Shown one piece after another: positions 24,110 to 31,408 of a stretch of 31,408 bases of DNA. A program made the translations under genes and the position numbers. This DNA is from Methanocorpusculaceae archaeon UBA456 (GTDB taxonomy: Archaea; Halobacteriota; Methanomicrobia; Methanomicrobiales; Methanocorpusculaceae), in contig DAJQ01000035.1 of NCBI GenBank assembly GCA_002496395.1, positions 81,005 to 112,412 on the forward strand, read 5' to 3'. Under the pieces are notes generated by a model. The model worked only from the letters and a program-made list of their open reading frames with translations. It made no database searches and was not told the origin of the DNA. Within the stretch, counting starts at the first letter, position 1. Every line of letters begins with the position of its first letter.

Positions 24110-26941
24110 CTATTCTGCAAGCTTCCGGTACCTGCTCCTCAGTGTGGCAACCCCCACCCCGGCAGCCTTTGCCACCTCATTCTGGGTTCGCCGCTTCCCT
24201 GTATCAAGTGAGGCGAGATAGATGGCAGCAGCAACGATCCCGGCAGGCTCCTCTATCTCCTCTGCATTCAGCACATTCTGCACTGAGAGGATCTCTTCTG
24301 CACGTCTCCGCTGAGTATCATCAATCTTCAGGGCAGATGATATTCGATCCAGATCAGAGGAAAGAGCATCTTTGAGAGGACCCAAACCCGGATCATCATA
24401 CGTATCCAGGATTGAGGGCGCCTCATGCCGGGAGAGGCGGGAGACATGGATGATAGCATCGAAGGTGACAGGCAGGCTCCTCTTCCGGCAGGCATGGTAG
24501 AGTGCCCCCACTGCCGCACCCTGGACCATTCCAGCTGTGAGCCGGCTCTCCTCTGCCTTCGCCGAGCAGATCCTTTCAGCATCCCCCCTGATAGTACCGG
24601 GGAGGCCGAGCGCTGATCCCATCCTTTGCACCTCGGATAGAGCACATGCCAGATGCATGTTTGAATCTTTACCAACAGGATTCCGCCTCCGGTGCTGGCG
24701 GAGAGAATAGAGGAGCCGGGGGCAGGGGGTGAGATTCGGAGATCCGGGAGGGGGAGAGAGATCTGCTGTTCTGCCGGATCCAGCAAAAGCAACAACAACC
24801 GCATTGCAGACAGCCAGATCACCGCCGGATTGCTCAGGGATATCAGGATGGCGGCTGAGCCGGTCATGGAGCGTGTTTCTACCGGTTCGGGCAACACCAT
24901 CATCAGGGTTAATCGAGAGTGCACGCTCATATGATCTGAAGGCTTCATCCACACAGCCAAGCTTCTCAAGCGCAACACCACGGCCCGTCCAGGCACCAGC
25001 AAGATCCGGATCGAGTGCGAGGGCCTTATCATAGGAGAGGAGGGCATCGTCATATCGGCCAAGTCCACCAAGAGCATTGCCGCGGTTGGCCCATGCATGG
25101 GGATCATCGGGATTGAGTTCAAGGGCTTTGTCATAGGATGCAAGAGAATGATCAAATCTCCCGATTTTTTCAAGGGCAACACCACGGCCCGTCCAGACAA
25201 GGGGATCCCGGGGATTGAGTGCCAGAGATCGATCATATGAGGCGAGAGCATCCTTGTAGCGGCCAAGATTCCCAAGCGCGTTGCCCCTGATATACCAGGC
25301 AAGGGCATGATCCGGATCAATGGCAAGTGCCTTGTCATAGGATGCAATCGCCTCGTTTCGCCGGCCTATCTTTTCGAGCGCAACACCACGGCCCGTCCAG
25401 GCATTTGCATTCCCCGGATCGATCGCAAGCGCCTTATCACAGGATGCAACCGCATCGGCATACCTGCCGAGGATACCAAGGGCATTGCCACGGTTTGCCC
25501 ATGCACACGTATTGGATGGATCGATCTCAAGTGCCCGGTCATAGGAGGCAAGGGCATCCTCAAGCCGCCCTATGCCAAGGAATGAATTGCCCCGGTTATA
25601 CCAGGCGGTTGAATAGTCGGGGTGGATTGCGAGGGCGCTGTCATAGGATCTCAGGGCATCATCGTACCGGCCAAGGTTGGCGAGGGCATTGCCGCGATTA
25701 TACCAGGCGGGTGCATTCTTCGGATCGATCTTGAGTGCCCTCTCAAAGGAATCAAGTGCTTCGGTGTATCGGGAGAGTGCTGCAAGCGCCACCCCACGGC
25801 CGGTCCAGGCAAGGACATCATCCGGGTTCATCGACAGTGCCCGATCATAGGATGCGAGGGCTTCGGTATACCGCCCAAGTGCCCCGAGCGCAACACCGCG
25901 GTTATTCCATGCAACCTGGTCACCAGCATTAATCTGGAGGGCATTGCCATAGGATGAAACGGCATCGGAATACCTGCCGAGACGGAGGAGGGCATTTCCT
26001 CGGCCAGTCCAGGCATTCGCATTCTTCTGATCAAGTGCCAGGGCACGATCATAGGAGACGAGTGCATCTTCATACTCTCCAAGACTCCTGAGTGCATTGC
26101 CACGGTTATACCAGGCATAGGCATTTCTCCGTTCGATGGAGAGGGAGCGGTCATATGAGGCAACAGCATCAGCATACCGGCCGAGATTCGCAAGTGCCAC
26201 ACCCCTGAAATACCATGCTGATGCATCTTTTCGATCAATCCCAAGTGCCCGATCAGATGAAGCGATTGCATCGGCATATCGCCCCAGTCCAAGGAGCGCA
26301 TTACTCCGATTCGTCCATATATAGCCATCATCCGGTTCAAGCGTAAGCGCGTGATCAAACGAGGTGAGGGCATCAGCATACCGGCCAAGGTTGGTAAGGC
26401 AGGTGCTCCGGCCAGCCCAGGCGAGGGGATCATCGGGTTTAAGTGCGATCGCCTTCTCAAAAGATGCAAATGCATCGACATAATGGCCGAGATCGGCGAG
26501 ATCAGCACCACGGTTTATCCAGGCGGCAGCTTCACCGGGATTGATGGCTATTGCACGGTCATTGGAGGCAAGGGCATCACTGAGACGGTTAAGTGAGGCA
26601 AGGGCAACAGCCCGGAAGACCCAGGCAAGGGCATCTTCAGTATGAAGAGCAAGAGCCCGATCATAGGAGAGGAGGGCATCTTCGAGGTTACCAAGATACG
26701 CAAGCGCGATGCCACGGCCAACCCAGGCACGGGAATTTCCAGAATCAGAGGAGAGGGCGGCATCATAGGAGGTGAGGGCATCCTGGTACGAACCATTTTT
26801 TATCTCTTCATTGCCTCTGCCGAGCTTATGGAGAGGAATACGCCGTTTCAAGCAAACCTCCATCGAACAGATATCATCGAACCGATCCGGCACATCATGC
26901 AGTACAACTCCATCTACCCGGAAGTAATTGATTTTTACCAT
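24110..26941 (-). CDS. TPR array fused to a TFB (TFIIB) core domain
   Basis: The single 943-residue frame has two parts. Residues about 39-684 are tetratricopeptide repeats: one divergent unit and 18 units of exactly 34 residues, consensus W-x-x-RG-x-AL-x-x-LGRY-x-DA-x-x-SYD-x-AL-x-x-x-P. Residues about 745-943 are the two cyclin-like repeats of archaeal transcription factor B. The first has MHLACALSEVQRMGSALGLP and VQGAAVGALYHACRK. The second has EPAGIVAAAIYLASL followed by KRRTQNEVAKAAGVGVATLRSRY, the helix-turn-helix that reads the BRE element. The N-terminal zinc ribbon and B-reader of normal TFB, which contact RNA polymerase, are absent; the TPRs take their place. A basic linker (LRQHRRRNPVGKDSN) joins the parts. 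It may bind TBP-DNA and bring other proteins, or compete with TFB; this is inference. The start is uncertain: Met27 (26863) is an alternative. Confidence 0.87.
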   Translation of the reverse strand: MVKINYFRVDGVVLHDVPDRFDDICSMEVCLKRRIPLHKLGRGNEEIKNGSYQDALTSYDAALSSDSGNSRAWVGRGIALAYLGNLEDALLSYDRALALHTEDALAWVFRAVALASLNRLSDALASNDRAIAINPGEAAAWINRGADLADLGHYVDAFASFEKAIALKPDDPLAWAGRSTCLTNLGRYADALTSFDHALTLEPDDGYIWTNRSNALLGLGRYADAIASSDRALGIDRKDASAWYFRGVALANLGRYADAVASYDRSLSIERRNAYAWYNRGNALRSLGEYEDALVSYDRALALDQKNANAWTGRGNALLRLGRYSDAVSSYGNALQINAGDQVAWNNRGVALGALGRYTEALASYDRALSMNPDDVLAWTGRGVALAALSRYTEALDSFERALKIDPKNAPAWYNRGNALANLGRYDDALRSYDSALAIHPDYSTAWYNRGNSFLGIGRLEDALASYDRALEIDPSNTCAWANRGNALGILGRYADAVASCDKALAIDPGNANAWTGRGVALEKIGRRNEAIASYDKALAIDPDHALAWYIRGNALGNLGRYKDALASYDRSLALNPRDPLVWTGRGVALEKIGRFDHSLASYDKALELNPDDPHAWANRGNALGGLGRYDDALLSYDKALALDPDLAGAWTGRGVALEKLGCVDEAFRSYERALSINPDDGVARTGRNTLHDRLSRHPDIPEQSGGDLAVCNAVVVAFAGSGRTADLSPPPGSPNLTPCPRLLYSLRQHRRRNPVGKDSNMHLACALSEVQRMGSALGLPGTIRGDAERICSAKAEESRLTAGMVQGAAVGALYHACRKRSLPVTFDAIIHVSRLSRHEAPSILDTYDDPGLGPLKDALSSDLDRISSALKIDDTQRRRAEEILSVQNVLNAEEIEEPAGIVAAAIYLASLDTGKRRTQNEVAKAAGVGVATLRSRYRKLAE
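24890..26725 (-). repeat. 102-bp tandem coding repeats (TPR units)
   Basis: Eighteen in-frame 102-bp units encode the 34-residue TPRs. The last six (24890-25501) have an extra period: units alternate between WTGRGVALEKIG and W-x-x-RGNALG-x-LGRY, so three 204-bp double units stand in a row. The string GCAACACCACGGCCCGTCCA occurs on the plus strand at 24972, 25176 and 25380, spaced exactly 204 bases, which points to duplication of a two-repeat block. Confidence 0.9.
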
Positions 26942-27120
26942 TCAATTCCATCAACTACCCCGCCCTGAAGACAGGTATCTCCCTGCCCATCCAGATGAAA
27001 TGGATCTCCGGAATGCTCCATCCCCTTTGCGGGCCCTATCAAAGGCCATTGCATCCCCATCCGGATTCAGATCTTTCATCGGAGGGGGGACGCCGGGTAG
27101 TAAATACACATGGGGACGAC
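26942..27120. other. Upstream region of the TPR-TFB gene
   Basis: No gene is seen between the TPR-TFB start and the cca stop. A TATA-like GTGTATTTACTACC on the minus strand (about 27094-27107) could give a leader of about 130 bases. The only ribosome-binding-like sequence before 26941 is a weak GATGG. Confidence 0.35.
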
Positions 27121-28497
27121 CTATTCCCTGCCCATCCTCATGATCCGGACACCAGGACTTGACCGCTCAAAGAAGGCGGCGAGAAATTCCGAGAGATCCT
27201 CATTCCAGCAGTCAGCACCGGATGCAACATCCCAGCCATGCTCTGCCATTGACTTTCTGACATGCTTTCCGAGGGCTGCGTCAAGCAGAGCCCTGGATGA
27301 GAGGAGCGTTGCCACCTCGGTATAGGGGCGGCGGACCTCGACAATATACCTCCCATCCTCAATAAACGGCCCGGAGAGAGGGGATGTTTCGATATACTTG
27401 CTGATGAAGCGTCTGGCATTATCACCATTTATTACCGGGGGGCCGATATGCCGGACAATCGGGGACGTGGTATCATTTAAGAGCTCAAACAGAATGACCG
27501 AACGATCCTCTCCCATCCGGCAGTCGGTTCGGTTCACAGGGAAACCTGATCGCTCCAGGAGATCTGCAATTGCTGCTGCACTCTTCCGAAGCTGGGGAAC
27601 AATGGTATCAGGGACATAGGGAGGGGTTGGAAGGGAGATGGTATAGAGTGCAGATCCACGTTCGGCAACTGCCAGTTCCACCTGCTTTCTGGTGAACGAG
27701 ACAGGGCGGCGAATGGTGAAGAATGCCTCCGTTGGATCTTCCTGATACGCACGTGCAAGCTCTATGAAGGCGCACATCTGGTCAAGTGAGAGGGCTGCGG
27801 CAACATTCCGGTTTGGATCGGTTGGATCGACCACAGCAAGCGGCTCATTAAAAGACCGTGTCCGGTGGTTCTCGGGATCGATCACAAGGCCCGGCCGCCA
27901 CCCGGTCGCCGCCCTGATGAGCGGGTTGAAACCGCGGTAATGAAGGATCAGGAGTTCACAGAGATAACCTGAGAAGCCCTCAGTCATATGATCCGATCCA
28001 TACACGCCTCCTGCTTTTGTAAACTGTTTCATCAGCAGGGCATCATCGACATACCCGGCAATCCGGGGTATAATATAGCGGGTATGGAACGGAGTTCGAT
28101 CCACCGCACTCTTGATCTCGCGTGCAGATGCCACATGGTAGCAGGGAACGAGATCGATATCAAGGTCATAGATACGGGCATTTAAGTATGGATGCTCGGC
28201 GTACTTCTCAACAGCGGTCCCCCCGAAGTGATCAACGATAGCACGCCCAAGCGCAATCCCTTCCTTCGCCAGATCCTCACGGGGAAGATCCGGGGGAAAG
28301 AGCATGAAGATATCAAGATCGCGGTCTCCCCGGACAAATGTCCCCCTGGCAACCGATCCGACAACCATGGAGGGGCGCCGGTGATACTCCATGAGATAGG
28401 CGATAATCCGCTCGGATATGGTACGGAGATGTTCAATCTCCTCCGGTGTCGGCCTGATTCGGGAGAGGATCTCCTCTTCAAAGGGGGTTTTTGTCAC
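27121..28497 (-). CDS. cca: CCA-adding enzyme (archaeal class I tRNA nucleotidyltransferase)
   Basis: The 458-residue enzyme adds or repairs the 3' CCA end of tRNA without a nucleic acid template. The nucleotidyltransferase head has GSVARGTFVRGDRDLDIF near residues 47-64, with Asp60 and Asp62 as metal ligands, and a further acidic strand IYDLDIDLVPCY. The central domain contains GGVYGSDHMTEGFSGYLCELLILHYRGF, typical of archaeal class I enzymes. Length is normal for the archaeal family. Its start overlaps the stop of thpR by four bases (ATGA), so the two are translationally coupled. Confidence 0.95.
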   Translation of the reverse strand: MTKTPFEEEILSRIRPTPEEIEHLRTISERIIAYLMEYHRRPSMVVGSVARGTFVRGDRDLDIFMLFPPDLPREDLAKEGIALGRAIVDHFGGTAVEKYAEHPYLNARIYDLDIDLVPCYHVASAREIKSAVDRTPFHTRYIIPRIAGYVDDALLMKQFTKAGGVYGSDHMTEGFSGYLCELLILHYRGFNPLIRAATGWRPGLVIDPENHRTRSFNEPLAVVDPTDPNRNVAAALSLDQMCAFIELARAYQEDPTEAFFTIRRPVSFTRKQVELAVAERGSALYTISLPTPPYVPDTIVPQLRKSAAAIADLLERSGFPVNRTDCRMGEDRSVILFELLNDTTSPIVRHIGPPVINGDNARRFISKYIETSPLSGPFIEDGRYIVEVRRPYTEVATLLSSRALLDAALGKHVRKSMAEHGWDVASGADCWNEDLSEFLAAFFERSSPGVRIMRMGRE

Positions 28498-29033
28498 AGC
28501 AGCACCTCACTGATCGTCTCATAGATGGGACCCTGCGGAGTCAGCGTACTCTTCTTCAGCAGAATCCGGTCGACAGGGATCTCCCCCCCGTTCCAGGAAG
28601 AGAAGGGAGCAATGGCATGAGGAATATCAGGGTGATACTCCTTCACCCGCGCAATGGTGATATGAGGGCGGAAAGAACGTATTTCGCGTGAAAAACCAAG
28701 CTTGGAGACCGCAGAATCGACTGTATCCGCAAGCGCGGCAGTCTTCCCCCCATCCTCCACCACCGCCCAGATCACCCGCGGGTGTTTTGGATTATTTGCC
28801 GATATGCCGGTTATTGAAACGGAAAATGACGGGAATGTGAGGGTTTCGAGCTGATCGCTCACCCGGGAAACCTGATCATCAGGTATCTCTCCAAGGAATT
28901 TCAGGGTGATATGAAGGAGCTGGGGATCGACGATCGAAAGTCGCCCGGAACACTCTCGCAGTGGCTCCTGCACGAAAGAGAAGGCCTCACGAAGGGAGGC
29001 TGGAAGATCAATTGCCACAAATGCCCGTACCAT
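28494..29033 (-). CDS. thpR: RNA 2',3'-cyclic phosphodiesterase
   Basis: The 179-residue protein is a 2H phosphoesterase of the LigT/ThpR family. It opens 2',3'-cyclic phosphate ends of RNA and was first known as a 2'-5' RNA ligase for tRNA halves. The two catalytic motifs are HIT at residues 41-43 (HITLKFLGE) and HIT at 124-126 (RPHITIARV). MVRAFVAIDLP is the usual start. It is the first gene of a two-gene unit with cca, a pairing that fits tRNA repair and 3'-end processing. Confidence 0.94.
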   Translation of the reverse strand: MVRAFVAIDLPASLREAFSFVQEPLRECSGRLSIVDPQLLHITLKFLGEIPDDQVSRVSDQLETLTFPSFSVSITGISANNPKHPRVIWAVVEDGGKTAALADTVDSAVSKLGFSREIRSFRPHITIARVKEYHPDIPHAIAPFSSWNGGEIPVDRILLKKSTLTPQGPIYETISEVLL

Positions 29034-29081
29034 ACCAGCTAACCTGAATACGGTTTCGTCACAGGAGGGGAAATATCTTCA

Positions 29082-29164
29082 CCTCCGGTTATCCCGGAGG
29101 AGGAACAGATATCAGATGACAAATAAGAATAGAAGGAAGGTATAGATCTATTACCAATAGAAGG
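29082..29164. promoter_or_regulatory. Repeats upstream of the nrdH-nrdD operon
   Basis: Several elements are packed into the gap between thpR and the glutaredoxin gene. CCTCCGG-N5-CCGGAGG (29082-29100) is a perfect 7-bp inverted repeat, with a further GGAGG at 29064-29068 that could pair with its left arm. A TATA-like AAATAAG lies near 29121-29127. AATAGAAGG occurs twice, at 29128-29136 and 29156-29164, flanking the inverted repeat GGTA-N9-TACC (29139-29155). These could be operator sites for ribonucleotide reductase control; they do not look like the NrdR box known from bacteria. Confidence 0.45.
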
Positions 29165-29174
29165 GGTATGCCTC

Positions 29175-29438
29175 ATGTCTGATGTTTTCGATATCATTGT
29201 CTATTCACTGGAAGTCTGTCCAAACTGTGAAATACTCAAGCAATACCTTCAGGACAATACGATCCCCTATATGGAACGAAGTCTTGAGGATCCCGAAGCA
29301 CTCACTGATCTCCGTATGAATGGCGTCTTTGTGATGGAAGCACCGGTACTCCAGGTAGGGGAGAGATATCTCACCTCGCAGGAAATTTTTGACAACGGTG
29401 CAGTATCGGCCTCGATCGCAGAAATCTGCCGACGGTGA
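29175..29438 (+). CDS. NrdH-like glutaredoxin
   Basis: The 87-residue protein has a glutaredoxin/thioredoxin-like fold with the redox pair CPNC at residues 15-18 (VYSLEVCPNCEILKQYL). The cis-Pro site is VMEAPVLQVG near residue 55-60. It lies eight bases before nrdD and is clearly co-transcribed with it. In Methanosarcina barkeri an NrdH-type protein is known to pass electrons to the class III ribonucleotide reductase in place of formate. The same role is inferred here from position and motif. Confidence 0.88.
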   Translation: MSDVFDIIVYSLEVCPNCEILKQYLQDNTIPYMERSLEDPEALTDLRMNGVFVMEAPVLQVGERYLTSQEIFDNGAVSASIAEICRR

Positions 29439-29445
29439 AGGCTGC

Positions 29446-31408
29446 ATGAAAGATACGCGGCAGTCAACACTTGATGGGACATTTCAGCCCCCGATGCCCA
29501 AGGTGCGGACGTCCCATGGCCACATGATGGACTGGGACCGCCAGAAGATCGTCCAGCAGATACTCAATGAGACCCGCCTTGTCGAGACCTTTTATGGAAG
29601 GGAGGGTGCAGATCCCGAACTCGCCGAACGGATAGCCCAAAATGTTGAGAACAGGATCAAACAACTCGGCCTCACCTTCCTCTCCGGACCCCTTATCCGT
29701 GAGATCATGAACATCACGCTCCTTGAAGAGGGGCTTGTCGATTACCGGAATGTCTGTACCCGTGTCGGAACACCCGTCTATGATGCGCATTTAATCGATG
29801 TCGGGAGGGGTTTTGAGGCAAAGGACAACTCGAACCTCCAGGATAATGCCGAGACATCCCATAAGAAGAAGGCAGACAAGATCAGCAAAGAGCAGTACCT
29901 CCTCCAGCTCCCCCCGGAACTCGCAGACATTCACCTGACCGGCGACATGCATGTGCATGACCTCGAATATTTTGGGACACGCCCGTTCTGCATAGACGGA
30001 AGCACCGTCATTCCGGTGAAGAGCGGGGGGCGGATCAGGAGCACGAGGGTCGATGAGCTCACAATTGACGGGGATGATTACTCCCCCGAAGATCTCTCCC
30101 TTCTTACGCCCAAAGGCTGGATGCGGGTGAATAAGGCAACCCGGAGGGTCGCTACCGATGGAGAAATGCTCAGGATAAAGACATCAGGCGGCCGCATGCT
30201 CTCTGTCACAGAGGAACACCGGATCCCGGTACACACAGATGATGGGATGGTGATCAGGCGGGCAGATGAGATTGCAGAAGATGATATCCTCTACACAATT
30301 ACTGAGTCTGATTTCATCCGGGGAGAGCCGGTACGCGAGATAAACCTGATCCATGAACTCTCGGAAAAAGTGCCCGAAGAGCTTCTCACTGATGTGTATG
30401 TGCGGGGTGCAGCAGATCTCTTCTCAGAAATTGTCAGGACAGGACAGGCACGATCCTATACCGCGATCTCAGGAGCCCTTGGTATCGAACACAGGAAGCA
30501 GTGGTATACAAAAGGTATCATGCCCGTTCGTGTCTTCCGGGCATTCTGTGAGCACTATGGAATCGTTGAGATGACAGGTTTGACAGTCGGGGCAACCGGC
30601 AGTGAACATGCCCTCCCTGCACTTCTCCCAATCACTCCTGACCTGATGCGGCTGCTTGGATTTTTCGTCTCTGAAGGAAATTACAATGCTTCGCCAAAAT
30701 TCGGACAATATAATCTTGCGATCACGGAAAACCACCAGTCAGCCTCGATACAGGCATCAGTCAGGGCAACGCTCAATACCTATGCGACGATCACCCTCCC
30801 CACCCCGGATACAACACAGATCTACGGCATCGAGGTTCACAGAAATCGAGAACAGCAGGTCTATTTCGGGGGAAAGATCGTCTATCTCCTCTTCCGGTAC
30901 ATCTTCGGCATACCGGAAGGCAGCAGCAGGAAGCGGCTGCCCTGGATCGTCTATCATGCCGGTGACGCACTGCTTCGTGAGTTCCTCTCAGCACTCTACA
31001 CCGGGGATGGATCGGCGTACTATCGTCCGGAAAAATCAGACTGTATCATCTCCTATACGACAGCTTCAGAATCACTCCGCCAGGAGCTGGCACTTCTTCT
31101 CTCGGCACTCGGCATAGGAGTGCATATCACGGAGCTGTACAATGATGATACAGAACGGCGGATACTCTATCGTATCCAGTTCCATGGTAGAAAGAATATC
31201 GATATCTTTTCGAGATACTGTTCATTCCTTGATGACAGGCAGGATCATATCGATAGCTTCCTCAGGCAGACGCAGAAGATCAACCGATCTGAAAAGCCTG
31301 AGCGGGTTATTGCCATCGAACCCCGGACACCCTCCGGCAGGTATGTCTACGATCTCTTCCTGGAAGGCGACGGGAGCGAGGAGAGTCATACCTTCTTTGC
31401 ATCCGATG
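29446..31408 (+). CDS. nrdD: Anaerobic ribonucleoside-triphosphate reductase, intein-split, partial
   Basis: The frame is open from ATG 29446 to the window edge, so only the start is seen. The first 181 codons are the N-extein: an ATP-cone regulatory domain (about residues 18-110, VRTSHGHMMDWDRQKIVQQI) and the beginning of the glycyl-radical reductase barrel, ending GDMHVHDLEYFGTRPF. At that point the expected family continuation, which starts with Cys (CQDW-like), is replaced by an intein beginning CIDGSTVIPV. The enzyme would reduce ribonucleotides to deoxyribonucleotides in the absence of oxygen; the glycyl radical site and the rest of the barrel lie outside the window. GGTGA, formed by the end of the glutaredoxin gene, serves as ribosome-binding site. 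Confidence 0.92.
   Translation, partial: MKDTRQSTLDGTFQPPMPKVRTSHGHMMDWDRQKIVQQILNETRLVETFYGREGADPELAERIAQNVENRIKQLGLTFLSGPLIREIMNITLLEEGLVDYRNVCTRVGTPVYDAHLIDVGRGFEAKDNSNLQDNAETSHKKKADKISKEQYLLQLPPELADIHLTGDMHVHDLEYFGTRPFCIDGSTVIPVKSGGRIRSTRVDELTIDGDDYSPEDLSLLTPKGWMRVNKATRRVATDGEMLRIKTSGGRMLSVTEEHRIPVHTDDGMVIRRADEIAEDDILYTITESDFIRGEPVREINLIHELSEKVPEELLTDVYVRGAADLFSEIVRTGQARSYTAISGALGIEHRKQWYTKGIMPVRVFRAFCEHYGIVEMTGLTVGATGSEHALPALLPITPDLMRLLGFFVSEGNYNASPKFGQYNLAITENHQSASIQASVRATLNTYATITLPTPDTTQIYGIEVHRNREQQVYFGGKIVYLLFRYIFGIPEGSSRKRLPWIVYHAGDALLREFLSALYTGDGSAYYRPEKSDCIISYTTASESLRQELALLLSALGIGVHITELYNDDTERRILYRIQFHGRKNIDIFSRYCSFLDDRQDHIDSFLRQTQKINRSEKPERVIAIEPRTPSGRYVYDLFLEGDGSEESHTFFASD
29989..31408 (+). 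mobile_element. LAGLIDADG intein in nrdD (C-terminal end outside window)
   Basis: At least 473 codons of intein are seen. Block A is CIDGSTVIPV with Cys1 at 29989. Block B is LSVTEEHRIPV (about 30199-30231), with the TxxH motif. Two LAGLIDADG helices follow: LMRLLGFFVSEGNYN (30646-30690) and LREFLSALYTGDGSAY (30973-31020), with Glu and Asp at the catalytic positions. Block F, YVYDLFLEGDG then SHTFFASD, is reached at the right edge; only block G with the terminal His-Asn and the C-extein Cys should remain. All motifs needed for splicing and homing look intact so far. Insertion is between TRPF and the conserved Cys of the reductase. Confidence 0.9.

Noticed and set aside
24890..26725. Regular repeats considered as a CRISPR array or satellite DNA
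   Set aside because: The 102-bp period is in frame, encodes TPRs, and has no short identical repeats separated by unique spacers.
24300..26950. Many long open frames on the plus strand and other minus frames across the TPR array
   Set aside because: They recur with the 102-bp period and are by-products of the repetitive coding sequence; none has a start signal or family motif.

Overview
The window reads as the chromosome of a methanogenic archaeon, most likely of the order Methanomicrobiales; genus is not resolved. The supporting signs are an F420-dependent NADP reductase, an FrhB-type F420 subunit, an archaeal class I CCA-adding enzyme, a TFB (archaeal TFIIB) core domain, archaeal TATA boxes followed by GGTGA/GGAG ribosome-binding sites, oligo-T terminators, methanogen-type GlnK, and an archaeal anaerobic ribonucleotide reductase. 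A bacterial-type (group I) GroES/GroEL pair is also present, as known for some mesophilic methanogens. There are no rRNA or tRNA genes, CRISPR arrays or insertion sequences; the only mobile element seen is an intein.

Layout. 1-4.8 kb, minus strand: a transglutaminase-like lipoprotein, a 5'-truncated FMN-type glutamate synthase remnant joined to the stop codon of npdG, an Mrp/NBP35 Fe-S carrier ATPase, and an RNase HI-TrmO fusion. 4.8-8.1 kb: two tandem PEBP (YbhB-type) genes, then on the opposite strand an SLC13/RCK transporter and a flavodoxin-like protein. 8.3-10.8 kb: groES-groEL converging on a DUF308/HdeD membrane protein. 10.9-14.8 kb, plus strand: a radical SAM/SPASM enzyme, a TPR-HEAT protein and a TauE/SafE permease.

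14.9-24.1 kb is an ammonium-assimilation island: glutamate dehydrogenase; amt-glnK (minus); glnA (minus); and a four-gene glutamate synthase operon (glutaminase, FMN/Fe-S synthase, GXGXG subunit, FrhB-like F420 subunit). The amt-glnK and glnA promoters carry nearly identical palindromes (GGAAG-N4-CTTCT) at the same place just downstream of the TATA box. They resemble the operator of the methanogen nitrogen regulator NrpR. Together the genes would import ammonium, fix it into glutamine and make glutamate, probably with reduced F420 or ferredoxin as electron donor.

24.1-29.0 kb, minus strand: a 943-residue protein with about 19 TPRs fused to a TFB core domain that lacks the zinc ribbon, then cca and thpR (RNA repair/processing). 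29.2 kb to the end, plus strand: an NrdH-like glutaredoxin and the start of nrdD, interrupted after codon 181 by a LAGLIDADG-type intein that runs off the window.

The observations most worth following are the TPR-TFB fusion, the RNase HI-TrmO fusion, the shared nitrogen operator, the F420-type glutamate synthase operon, the nrdD intein, and the npdG/glutamate-synthase junction.
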